8,108 bases of DNA. It comes from CBFGTA01 sp965651595 (GTDB taxonomy: Bacteria; Actinomycetota; Actinomycetes; S36-B12; UBA10799). Under the pieces are notes generated by a model. It was not told the DNA's origin and ran no database searches. It saw nothing but the letters and a program-made list of their open reading frames with translations. Position 1 is the stretch's first letter, and each line of letters starts with the position of its first letter. The stretch spans positions 1-8,108 of the forward strand of contig CBFGTA010000103.1 in assembly GCA_965651595.1 (NCBI GenBank), given 5' to 3'. Below, piece by piece: positions 1 to 6,148 of the stretch. A program made the position numbers and the translations under genes.

Positions 1-392
1 GTCCCGGGCGCCACGGCGTAAGGCGTGCCGACTGGATTCCAGGAGGCGTGCGCGCCCAACGCTTGAGCCACGGCAGCGTCGCGGGCCCGACCAAACGGAG
101 TCGTTTCACCAGTGACAAACACCTCGCCCGCCTGCAGCTCGCGAGCCAGTGCCGGAATCACCACACGCGGGTCGCCTGACCTCACCCACAGGGCACCGTC
201 GATCGATTCGTCCAGGCAGCGCAGACTCGCGAGCAACCGGTGACGTCGCCGCCGACCGAGCCCGTCGAGCAGTACCGGGTCGAGAACGTAGACCCCCGCG
301 CAGCCGCTACCCGCGGCCTGCCGAGCGGCAGCCGAGAGCGCTTCGTGGTCAGTCAGGCGCAGATCGCGCCGGAACCACAGGAGCGCGACCAT
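1..392 (-). CDS. phr: DNA photolyase / cryptochrome family, N-terminal part (3' end beyond window)
   Basis: Light-driven flavoprotein that repairs UV-induced pyrimidine dimers in DNA, by family. The visible 130 residues open with LWFRRDLRLTDHEAL (residues 5-19), the hallmark of the N-terminal alpha/beta antenna-chromophore domain. They continue with a VYVLDP strand (34-39) and the expected GDP and VFVTGETTPFGRARD elements (73-75, 91-105). The FAD-binding helical domain lies outside the window, so repair class and activity cannot be judged. The frame is open to base 1. The ATG at 392 is chosen because an in-frame TAG lies two codons upstream (396-398), leaving no earlier start. The ribosome site is weak (a GGGG run upstream). 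It follows the lipoprotein gene on the same strand by 26 bp, so co-transcription is likely. A cryptochrome-like non-repair member cannot be excluded from this fragment. Confidence 0.9.
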   Translation of the reverse strand, partial: MVALLWFRRDLRLTDHEALSAAARQAAGSGCAGVYVLDPVLLDGLGRRRRHRLLASLRCLDESIDGALWVRSGDPRVVIPALARELQAGEVFVTGETTPFGRARDAAVAQALGAHASWNPVGTPYAVAPG

Positions 393-418
393 GGGCTACC
401 CCGGGACTGGCGTTCGGA

Positions 419-1348
419 TTAGGAGCGGTCGAGGCGGATGATCGCGTCAGCGGTCACAGCGAACGCTTGGCGACTGTTGACCGGGGCGAGACCCTCGATC
501 CCCTCGACCCGCCCGAGCTCGGACCACTCGCCTTTGGCGGGATTCTGGCTCACCCACACGACATCGTTGACGTCAACGGCCCACAAGCCACCGCCGGAAG
601 CGACAATGCGGGCGGCGGGAGCGCCGGACAGGTTCTTGAAGCTGCGGCCCGATGTGGTGCTGACAGCCACCCCGTCGCCGGTAGCGGCGAACAACTGCTG
701 GCCACTGAACGTCAGGGAGTAGGCGATCGTATCGGCACCGTTCTCCCAGCTCGCGCCCCCATCGGTCGAGATCATGATGCCCGCGAGGTCGCCCATCGAG
801 TTCATTCCCACCACGACGTCTCCGCTCGCGGCCAGTGCATGGAAGTCGGCTTGGCCAGCCAAGCTGACCCGCTCCCAGGTCTCTCCCTGATCAGTGCTCT
901 TGATCAGACCGAGCGGGTTGATTTCTCGGCTGCCCTCGGGCGGATGGCCGGAGGCGAACCACAGATCGGCGTCGGCAATCGACAGGCCCATGAAGTCGTC
1001 GGTGGCCTCACCAATCCGAGCTGTGGCGCCATCAGGTCGAATCTCGTAGACGCCGTAGTGGGTAGCGGCGATGATCCGCTCACCCCGGTCGATGGCCTCA
1101 GCCGCGTGGATGTGCGACAACGGCTCCGACAGTGCGATCCGAGCGCCATTGGTGGGTTCAGGGGTGGGCGTGGGTTCAGGCGTGGGCTGGGAACTTGAGC
1201 AGGCGGTTACCGCCAATGCGAAGGCAGCCAGCACGACGGCCAGCGACCACCGTCGGCGCCGCAGCCGCACCTGCCCGGCAGATCGATGCGGTGTCGTGCG
1301 GGAGTTCACGTCCGAGGAGATTGCAGTTTCGGCGGGCGGGTGGGTCAT
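419..1348 (-). CDS. Secreted lipoprotein with Asp-box (YCF48/sialidase-like) beta-propeller, F510_1955-like
   Basis: 309-residue predicted lipoprotein. An Arg-rich n-region (28-33) and a hydrophobic helix (35-48) end in the lipobox AVTAC, with Cys50 as the lipidation site. A TPEP/TPTPEP linker (55-66) then leads to a beta-propeller. Three Asp-box-type turns are visible: STDQGETW (151-158), STDGGASW (194-201) and a degenerate STTSGRSF (230-237). An early SHIHAAE...ATHYGVYEI stretch (78-103) resembles the family annotated as F510_1955 glycosylhydrolase. Asp boxes are structural turns, not catalytic residues, and I see no obvious sialidase active site, so enzymatic activity is not supported. Binding or assembly roles, as in YCF48/Ycf48-type propellers, are equally possible. 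The start is fixed by a strong Shine-Dalgarno (AGGGAGGA at 1360-1353). It lies 73 bp after the HAD gene and 26 bp before the photolyase gene. Confidence 0.85.
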   Translation of the reverse strand: MTHPPAETAISSDVNSRTTPHRSAGQVRLRRRRWSLAVVLAAFALAVTACSSSQPTPEPTPTPEPTNGARIALSEPLSHIHAAEAIDRGERIIAATHYGVYEIRPDGATARIGEATDDFMGLSIADADLWFASGHPPEGSREINPLGLIKSTDQGETWERVSLAGQADFHALAASGDVVVGMNSMGDLAGIMISTDGGASWENGADTIAYSLTFSGQQLFAATGDGVAVSTTSGRSFKNLSGAPAARIVASGGGLWAVDVNDVVWVSQNPAKGEWSELGRVEGIEGLAPVNSRQAFAVTADAIIRLDRS

Positions 1349-1352
1349 CAGT

Positions 1353-1360
1353 TCCTCCCT
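1353..1360 (-). promoter_or_regulatory. Ribosome binding site of the Asp-box lipoprotein gene
   Basis: On the minus strand this reads AGGGAGGA, ending 4 nt before the ATG at 1348. It is the strongest Shine-Dalgarno of the minus-strand group. It supports this start even though it gives a long (about 33-residue) charged n-region before the signal-peptide helix. Confidence 0.75.
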
Positions 1361-1421
1361 CGACGTCCGGTCACTGACACCCTACGTGAGGCGCGCACCG
1401 GGATGGTTCAGGTCCGGCGAT

Positions 1422-2540
1422 TCACACCAGCCGCGTCGCCGATGATTCGGCCGCGTCATCCGGCGACGAGGAGCCCACCTTGTCGGAGAGCGTCTTGACG
1501 CCGCGGGCGGCCTGACTGACGCCGAGACGCGCATAGTTGGTGGCCAAGGCGGCAACTCCTCGCACGCTGGTGATGTGCTCGCGCGGCACGGACGATGTTT
1601 CGATGATCTCCCAGCCGCGCTCGGTCGCCATTGCCCGCAACTCGGGCTCCGGATTGACTGCGACCGGGTGGCCGACAGCTTCCAGCATGGGCTGGTCACT
1701 GATGGAGTCGCTGTAGGCCCAGCACTGACTCAAGTCGTAGCCACGCTCGGCCACGAGTTGCTCCATCACCTCGACCTTGCCCTCCTTGTAGCAGAAGGGA
1801 CCAGCGAGCTTGCCGGTATAGCGGCCTTCCTCATCCACCTCGCTGGTCGTGCCGATGCCGAGCTCGAGGCCGGACTCGTCAGCGAAACGCGAGACAATTT
1901 CGGTGGGGCTCGCCGACAGCACGATCCGGTCGTGGCCCTGGCGGCCGTGCTCGTCGAGCACTTCCCGCATGGCCGGACGGGTCGAGTCGACGAGCTTGTC
2001 CATGAAGGCGTCGCCGAGTTTGGCCACCTCGACCTGAGGGAATCCCGCCACTGCCGCCAGGATGCGCTCACGCACCTGCGCAGACCGTTCGTCGGTGGCC
2101 CCTCGCAGCATGAACGACACCCCGTGGCGGAAGTCCTGGAACAGCTGCCGCTTCGACACCATGCCGATTTTGAATGCCGCAGCCGCAAACGGGATGTTGG
2201 CCGAGCCTCGGATCAACGTGCCGTCGAGATCAAAGAACGCCGCCACCGGAGCCGCGTGCGTCTGTGCCGAAGCGTCACTGTTCGCCGACTTCTTGGCCGG
2301 TACCTTCTTGGCCGGCACCTTGGCACCGGGCCCGTTGGCTACGGGGGCTTTGCCGGAAGATACCTTGGCCGCTGTCTTCTTGGCCGCGGTCTTCTTAGCC
2401 GTCGTCTTCTTAGCCGGTGCAGCAGCCGGTGACTTCTTGGCTGGCGCGGTCTTGGGTTCCGAGCCCGCTGCGCCCGACTCTTCAGGGCTGGCCGATGAGT
2501 GGGATGTGGCCGGTGTTTCGGGACGCTCAAGAGAAGCCAT
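1422..2540 (-). CDS. HAD-IB family hydrolase (SerB-like phosphatase) with Lys/Ala/Pro-rich histone H1-like N-terminal tail
   Basis: 372 residues. All HAD motifs are present: motif I FFDLDGT (102-108, nucleophile D104 and general acid D106), motif II LSAS (208-211), the motif III lysine in YKEGK (K252 or K255), and motif IV YSDSISD (276-282, D278 and D282). The helical cap insertion falls between motifs I and II, as in subfamily IB (phosphoserine phosphatase-like, TIGR01490-type). The core is cytoplasmic and probably a phosphomonoesterase. The substrate is unknown. The first ~100 residues are disordered: an acidic/Ser-rich stretch, then repeated AKK, KKTAA and PAKK motifs (33-84) like actinobacterial histone-like tails. 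The C-terminus (about 325-372) is an extra tail ending in a Ser/Asp-rich segment. The ATG at 2540 lacks a clear Shine-Dalgarno, but the next Met (127) is already inside the domain. A leaderless or weakly led start is possible. It is probably first gene of the minus-strand group. Confidence 0.9.
   Translation of the reverse strand: MASLERPETPATSHSSASPEESGAAGSEPKTAPAKKSPAAAPAKKTTAKKTAAKKTAAKVSSGKAPVANGPGAKVPAKKVPAKKSANSDASAQTHAAPVAAFFDLDGTLIRGSANIPFAAAAFKIGMVSKRQLFQDFRHGVSFMLRGATDERSAQVRERILAAVAGFPQVEVAKLGDAFMDKLVDSTRPAMREVLDEHGRQGHDRIVLSASPTEIVSRFADESGLELGIGTTSEVDEEGRYTGKLAGPFCYKEGKVEVMEQLVAERGYDLSQCWAYSDSISDQPMLEAVGHPVAVNPEPELRAMATERGWEIIETSSVPREHITSVRGVAALATNYARLGVSQAARGVKTLSDKVGSSSPDDAAESSATRLV
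2289..2318 (-). repeat. Two-copy 15-bp tandem repeat in the tail-coding region
   Basis: On the plus strand the unit cttcttggccggtac occurs at 2289-2303 and again, with one change, at 2304-2318. It encodes the VPAKK repeats of the basic tail of the HAD hydrolase. The period of 15 bp keeps the frame and adds five residues per unit. Confidence 0.8.
2365..2416 (-). repeat. 15-bp tandem repeat (about 3.4 copies) encoding KKTAA units
   Basis: Units start at 2365, 2380 and 2395, with a partial copy from 2410. Each follows the plus-strand pattern TT(G/A)GCCGnnGTCTTC. They encode the KKTAA/KKTTA repeats of the histone-like tail (about residues 43-59). The near-identity of neighbouring units suggests growth by slippage or unequal recombination, so copy number may vary between strains. 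Confidence 0.8.
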
Positions 2541-2582
2541 AGTTCGATTGTCTCAGGGCAAGTGCCTCCACCTACGGCCGAC

Positions 2583-2598
2583 CCTACGCTACCGTAGG
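2583..2598. promoter_or_regulatory. Palindrome CCTACG-N4-CGTAGG, candidate operator
   Basis: A perfect 6+6 bp inverted repeat with a CTAC spacer, and an extra direct half-site CCTACGG at 2571-2577. The size and symmetry suit a dimeric repressor such as a TetR-type regulator (inference; no regulator gene is in the window). It lies 43-58 bp upstream of the HAD start. It would overlap the transcription start if the weak -10 at 2604-2609 is used, which fits repression. Confidence 0.4.
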
Positions 2599-2603
2599 TT
2601 TCT

Positions 2604-2632
2604 CGTATCCAGGTCGCGAACACCCGCCGCAA
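2604..2632 (-). promoter_or_regulatory. Possible promoter of the minus-strand group
   Basis: On the minus strand there is a TTGCGG hexamer (2632-2627), a 17-bp spacer and GATACG (2609-2604). Each matches only about half of the sigma-70 consensus. The support is the correct spacing, the location upstream of the HAD gene and the palindrome just downstream. Confidence 0.22.
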
Positions 2633-2653
2633 ACCGGCACTCCCGTGGGCCGT

Positions 2654-2669
2654 TTGACTGATATGTCAA
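2654..2669. promoter_or_regulatory. Palindrome TTGAC-N6-GTCAA, candidate regulator site
   Basis: A perfect 5+5 bp inverted repeat around TGATAT, about 140 bp upstream of the bcsB-like gene. The geometry recalls sites of CRP/FNR-type dimers (two 5-bp arms, short spacer), but the arms are not a classical CRP or FNR match. A second palindrome, TTGGG-C-CCCAA, follows at 2674-2684. Function is inferred from position only. Confidence 0.3.
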
Positions 2670-2704
2670 CGACTTGGGCCCCAAACTCGTCACTGTGCGC
2701 GACC

Positions 2705-2774
2705 GGTTGGGCAAGCTCGATCGGTCATATTGCATAGTGGTAGAGGCGAGCGGAAGCGATCTTCTCGTCCAACC
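2705..2774 (+). ncRNA. Possible structured leader: three-way junction upstream of the bcsB-like gene
   Basis: If transcribed, GGTTGGGC (2705-2712) can pair with GTCCAACC (2767-2774; 8 pairs, one G-U). GCTCG (2715-2719) can pair with CGAGC (2747-2751), and GAAG (2753-2756) with CTTC (2761-2764) around a CGAT loop. The three helices are nested and mutually compatible. It matches no riboswitch consensus I know, including c-di-GMP-I. A chance fold in GC-rich DNA, or a promoter lying inside it, is a real alternative. Confidence 0.2.
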
Positions 2775-2798
2775 AGACGTCGCCGCCGTGATCACCCC

Positions 2799-2804
2799 GG
2801 GGGG
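2799..2804 (+). promoter_or_regulatory. G-rich ribosome binding site of the bcsB-like gene
   Basis: A GGGGGG run ends 5 nt before the GTG at 2810. This decides that start over the next in-frame GTG (2831), which would shorten the signal peptide n-region. It is directly preceded by CCCC (2795-2798), and TCAC at 2792-2795 can pair with GTGA at the start codon, so partial masking of initiation is conceivable. Confidence 0.5.
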
Positions 2805-2809
2805 TTTAC

Positions 2810-4753
2810 GTGAGAACAACACGCCAACCCGTGCTCCAGCACGCCCGCGCTACGCGCAAAAACATCATTGGCGCCCGGGCAGTCTGCGCGGCGCTCGTGG
2901 CCTCGCTGGTGGCGTTCGGAGTCTTGGCGGGCACAGGGGGCTTGTCACCGGCAGCAGCCGCAGAGACGGCCAGCACCCCCCTACCGTTCGCCCTCACGGC
3001 CCAAGGTGCCAGCGGCCGAGCCCAAGCGACGATTTCTCTTCCTGAAGGCAGTAACCCGATCCGTTTTGAGGGCCGCGTCGACACGACATACGCCTACCCA
3101 GGTCGGATCTTGTTTACGGTTGGTGATCGCCGCGTCGCCGAACTCGACGCGACTCGTGGCGGGGCCGTGTCGTTCCCGGTGCGCAACGCAGACATGACCG
3201 ACGACCAAGTCACGGTCGCGATGCTCGTGCAGCTCGAGGCCGAAGAGAACTGCTTCGCCGACGACAACGGGCGGGCCGTGCTCAACGATGCTCGCCTGAC
3301 CTACCGGTACGAGGCCAATGACATTGAATCGATTGGAAACTTCCTGTCCGACGGGGTGCGCTCCTACACGGTCGTAGTGCCCACCGAACCGACGCCCGCC
3401 GAGCAGAGCGCGGGCCTCACCGCTGTCGCCGCACTCGCGCACCGCTACGCCAGCCCCACCTCAGTCGGCCTGATCGCCAGCGACTCCCCACCGGCGGCCA
3501 CGTTCCTCAACCGCCAAGTAGTTATCCGCCAAACCACAGCCACCGCCCCCGCCCAAAACACCGTGCGCGTCAATGACCAAAGCCAGCTGCTCGTTGATGG
3601 CACCGCGGAAGGCATCAACAACGCCGCGATTGCCCTCGCCAACGACAACACCAGCGTGCTCGACAGTGTCCGCGCCAACAATGTAACCGCGGCGGCAGCG
3701 TTCACCGAACTGTCGGGCACCCTGAGCCTGCGTGATCTCGGTGTCGAGCAGGTGAGCCTCGAAGGCGTCGGGCGTCAAGAAGTCACCATCGACCTGTCCC
3801 AACCGCAGTTCGGCCAGACAATTCAAGACTTGACGATCAACCTGGTCGGGGCGGTGACGCCTTTGGCGGCTGGCGCCCAGGGTCGCGTCGACTTCGTATG
3901 GAATCAACGGATGTTGACGAGCGTCGAGCTCGGTCGCTCCACGGTCATCAGCCAGTCGCTGGCGATTCCCGCCGACCAACTGCGACGCCAGAACCAACTC
4001 GCGCTCGTCCTCAGCTACGTCCCCCCGGGCACCACCTGCGCGCCCCCAGGACTGTCGGCCCGCTTCGACCTCGACCCCCAGCAGTCCACCGTGACCGCCA
4101 CGCCTGGCGAATCGCTGGCGCCCGGGTTTGATCGCTTCCCGCAAGCGCTCACACCGGTGGTGCCGGTCGCTTTCGGGCCGGGCGGATCGTTGCCGTCGCT
4201 GATGGCTCAGGCTGGTTCCCTGGCCGTGGCGCTCAGCCAGAACTGGCCACAGCAGCTGCAGTTTCGGGCCGTGTTGATGGACGAGGTTGACTCGGCCGGC
4301 GACGCGGTCATCGTGGTGGGCGCCACTGACGAGACCACGACCGCTCTGGGGGCGCCGCTGCGGGTCGGCGAGCAGATTGAACTCGGCCAGGGGTCGGTCG
4401 ACTTTGGGGCTGGCCTCAACGCCCCGATGGGGTACTTACAGGCGTTCGTGCGGGGCTCTCAAGAGGTCATCTTGCTCGGGCGCAGCAACTACGCCGACGA
4501 CCAGGCCGCTAGCGACCGACTCGCGGCTGAGGTGGCCCGGTGGGTGTACACGAACCCGAACAAGTGGGCAGGACTTGGCGAACAAGTCGTGGTGATGGGC
4601 GCTGACGAGGTGCTCCAGACTCTCGACCTGCGGCAGAACATTATGGACAGATTTACCGTCATGATGATCGCGTCGGGAATCGGCCTGCTGATTGTGGCGG
4701 TCGCTGTGCTGGCCTGGTTGTGGAAGCGGCCACGACGCAAGTCCCAGGAGTAG
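2810..4753 (+). CDS. bcsB: BcsB-like exopolysaccharide synthase subunit (membrane-anchored, extracytoplasmic)
   Basis: 647 residues. An Arg-rich start and hydrophobic helix (24-40) form a signal peptide, with likely cleavage after the Ala-rich SPAAAA (46-51). The body follows the BcsB plan: a first beta-sandwich (about 57-168, ending LTYRYE), a first alpha/beta flavodoxin-like part (about 185-300, VVVPTEPTPAEQ), a second jelly roll (about 305-425, with LGVEQVSLEGVG and SYVPPGTTC), and a second alpha/beta part (about 440-605, VIVVGATDE). A C-terminal transmembrane helix (about 614-637) is followed by a basic tail KRPRRK. In the family, BcsB packs against the synthase through this helix and guides the polymer outside the membrane. 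Despite its historical name it does not itself bind c-di-GMP in known structures. C148 and C410 could form a disulphide (inference). The stop is 3 bp before the GT2 start, supporting a complex. Domain borders are estimates. Confidence 0.8.
   Translation: MRTTRQPVLQHARATRKNIIGARAVCAALVASLVAFGVLAGTGGLSPAAAAETASTPLPFALTAQGASGRAQATISLPEGSNPIRFEGRVDTTYAYPGRILFTVGDRRVAELDATRGGAVSFPVRNADMTDDQVTVAMLVQLEAEENCFADDNGRAVLNDARLTYRYEANDIESIGNFLSDGVRSYTVVVPTEPTPAEQSAGLTAVAALAHRYASPTSVGLIASDSPPAATFLNRQVVIRQTTATAPAQNTVRVNDQSQLLVDGTAEGINNAAIALANDNTSVLDSVRANNVTAAAAFTELSGTLSLRDLGVEQVSLEGVGRQEVTIDLSQPQFGQTIQDLTINLVGAVTPLAAGAQGRVDFVWNQRMLTSVELGRSTVISQSLAIPADQLRRQNQLALVLSYVPPGTTCAPPGLSARFDLDPQQSTVTATPGESLAPGFDRFPQALTPVVPVAFGPGGSLPSLMAQAGSLAVALSQNWPQQLQFRAVLMDEVDSAGDAVIVVGATDETTTALGAPLRVGEQIELGQGSVDFGAGLNAPMGYLQAFVRGSQEVILLGRSNYADDQAASDRLAAEVARWVYTNPNKWAGLGEQVVVMGADEVLQTLDLRQNIMDRFTVMMIASGIGLLIVAVAVLAWLWKRPRRKSQE
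4745..4750 (+). promoter_or_regulatory. Ribosome binding site of the GT2 gene
   Basis: CAGGAG at the very end of the bcsB-like reading frame, immediately before its TAG, lies 6 nt from the first ATG (4757) and 9 nt from the second (4760). Either Met could be used. The overlap with the upstream gene suggests translational coupling. Confidence 0.7.
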
Positions 4754-4756
4754 CCC

Positions 4757-6148
4757 ATGATGAGTGGCTGGGACTGGCTAGCGTGGCTGTTGTATTTCGT
4801 GGCCTTCCTCAGCATCGTGGTGGGCTGGTTCTGGACAGTCGTCCTGTACTTCAACGGCAACGCGTACCTCAAGGGATTCCGAGCGCGATCCATGGGCACG
4901 GAGTCCGACTACTTGTGGATCTTCTTAGTGCCCGCCCTCAACGAAGGCGTCACCATCGCCGATAGCGTCGCCCGTCTCCAGGAATCGGTCGCAACCCACA
5001 AAGTGATCCTGGTCATCAATGACGGTTCTGATGACAACACGGGCGAAGTGCTCGCCAGCATCCACGACCCGGACTTGTTCGTCCTCACCCGCGTGCCTCC
5101 CAACGCCCGCGTCGGCAAGGCCGCGGCCCTGAACCACGCGTACCAGTTCGTGCTTTCGCAAGTCCTCAACGATCCTCGGTTCGCCGAGTTCGATGCCGAC
5201 CACGTGATCCTGGGCATCGTGGACGCCGACGGTCGCCTCGACCCTGAAGCTCCCCACTACCTGCCGCGTCACTTCGATCGGGACGAGGTGGGAGGTGTGC
5301 AGGCATCGGTGCGCATTTACAACACCGACAGTTGGCTCACCCGCGTGCAACACCTGGAGTTCGGCATCTTTGGGGGGCTGTTTCAACTGGGCCGATCCAA
5401 TTGGGGGACGGCGTTCATGGGCGGCAACGGGCAATTTAACCGCCTGAGCGCGCTGCAGGACATCGCCACCGATGAAGGGCCTTGGTCGCACTTTCTTACC
5501 GAAGATCAAGAACTGGGTTTGCGTCTGCTGCGGGCGGGCTGGAAGGGCGAACACGACCCCGACACGTTCGTGGCCCAACAGGGCCTCAACTCGCTGCGGC
5601 GCCTGTACCGTCAGCGCACGCGCTGGATGCAAGGCAACCTCCAAGTGTTCACGAAGGTGAAACGCGTATACGCCTACGACCTGGTGGGGATCCGCCGCTT
5701 TGACGCCCTGATCACGATCATCTTGCCGGTTATGCAGATCATCGTCGGAGCCAGCTTGATCGTGGCAATCGTCTTGTTCGTGGGATGGCGAGTGGCGATC
5801 TTGCCGCTGGGCGAGCCAGTGATTCTGGCTCTGATGTTGATGCTGTCGATGGGGCCGATCGGGCTGGGGATCACGTCGCTCGGGCGCGGTCTGGGTTGGC
5901 GGGGCGTGGGCCGGGTCCTGTCGGTGTTTCCGTCCTACTACCTGTATACGTTCGTGATGTGGCCCGTCGTGGCCCGCGGCCTGTGGGCTTTCTTGCGGGG
6001 GAACAAGACCTGGGCCAAGACCGACCGCGAACAGATCGCGCCGGCTCCTACGGTCGTCTCTCGACCGCGACCCCCTGCCCCTCACTCTGACCAAGCAGGC
6101 CCAGGTACCGTGGATTCCACTGATGTGAAAGATACGAAGGGATCCTGA
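4757..6148 (+). CDS. Processive family-2 glycosyltransferase (polysaccharide synthase), no PilZ domain
   Basis: 463-residue integral membrane synthase. One N-terminal membrane segment (8-32) precedes a GT-A domain with all processive GT2 signatures: VINDGSDDNT (86-95, D89), DAD (156-158) for metal/UDP-sugar binding, TED (248-250) with the catalytic-base Asp, and QRTRW (286-290), which holds the acceptor chain at the channel mouth. FMGGNGQFNRLSAL (220-233) corresponds to the acceptor-site loop. About four hydrophobic segments follow (316-344, 348-375, 386-412), then GNKTWAKTDR (415-424), typical of synthases. By family it adds sugars from a UDP donor and extrudes the chain. The donor (UDP-Glc, UDP-GlcNAc or UDP-ManNAc) cannot be read from sequence. 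Unlike BcsA there is no PilZ domain. The end is a Pro-rich disordered tail (428-463). It is sandwiched between the BcsB-like gene and the epimerase gene. Confidence 0.9.
   Translation: MMSGWDWLAWLLYFVAFLSIVVGWFWTVVLYFNGNAYLKGFRARSMGTESDYLWIFLVPALNEGVTIADSVARLQESVATHKVILVINDGSDDNTGEVLASIHDPDLFVLTRVPPNARVGKAAALNHAYQFVLSQVLNDPRFAEFDADHVILGIVDADGRLDPEAPHYLPRHFDRDEVGGVQASVRIYNTDSWLTRVQHLEFGIFGGLFQLGRSNWGTAFMGGNGQFNRLSALQDIATDEGPWSHFLTEDQELGLRLLRAGWKGEHDPDTFVAQQGLNSLRRLYRQRTRWMQGNLQVFTKVKRVYAYDLVGIRRFDALITIILPVMQIIVGASLIVAIVLFVGWRVAILPLGEPVILALMLMLSMGPIGLGITSLGRGLGWRGVGRVLSVFPSYYLYTFVMWPVVARGLWAFLRGNKTWAKTDREQIAPAPTVVSRPRPPAPHSDQAGPGTVDSTDVKDTKGS
6136..6142 (+). promoter_or_regulatory. Ribosome binding site of the epimerase gene
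   Basis: GAAGGGA inside the last codons of the GT2 gene, 5 nt before the ATG at 6148. That ATG shares one base with the GT2 stop codon (TGATG), an arrangement typical of coupled translation. Confidence 0.7.

Larger units (their letters stand above)
2541..2809. other. Divergent intergenic region between the HAD hydrolase and the exopolysaccharide operon
   Basis: This 269-bp stretch contains no convincing gene. Short open frames crossing it have no family resemblance. It must hold promoters for both directions. It contains three short palindromes (2583-2598, 2654-2669, 2674-2684), a possible folded leader (2705-2774), an 8-bp palindrome GTGATCAC (2788-2795) and the G-rich ribosome site of the bcsB-like gene. 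No tRNA or known riboswitch class was recognised. Confidence 0.7.

Noticed and set aside
149..1198. Long plus-strand open frame opposite the lipoprotein and photolyase genes
   Set aside because: Low-complexity Arg/Gly/Ala product with no motif. The minus strand here encodes clear families (lipobox, Asp boxes, photolyase signature). It is an antisense shadow of GC-rich coding DNA.
1371..1379. GTCACTGAC palindrome between the HAD and lipoprotein genes
   Set aside because: Only 9 bp, with no supporting promoter elements or second copy. Such short symmetry is expected by chance.
1575..2432. Plus-strand open frame opposite the HAD hydrolase
   Set aside because: No recognisable domain. All HAD motifs are on the minus strand, and the apparent repeats merely mirror the KKTAA tail.
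2729..2752. tRNA-like D-arm string (AGTGGTAGAG)
   Set aside because: No anticodon arm, T-arm (GGTTC) or acceptor stem can be built around it.
2674..3045. Plus-strand open frame spanning the intergenic region into the bcsB-like gene
   Set aside because: No family resemblance, and it overlaps the signal peptide of the bcsB-like gene in another frame. The real start has a G-rich ribosome site at 2799-2804.
3461..4144. Minus-strand open frame inside the bcsB-like gene
   Set aside because: Composition typical of antisense shadow, no ribosome site or domain.
4925..6094. 389-codon minus-strand open frame opposite the glycosyltransferase
   Set aside because: His/Gln/Arg-rich composition, no motif, fully overlapping a gene with all GT2 signatures.
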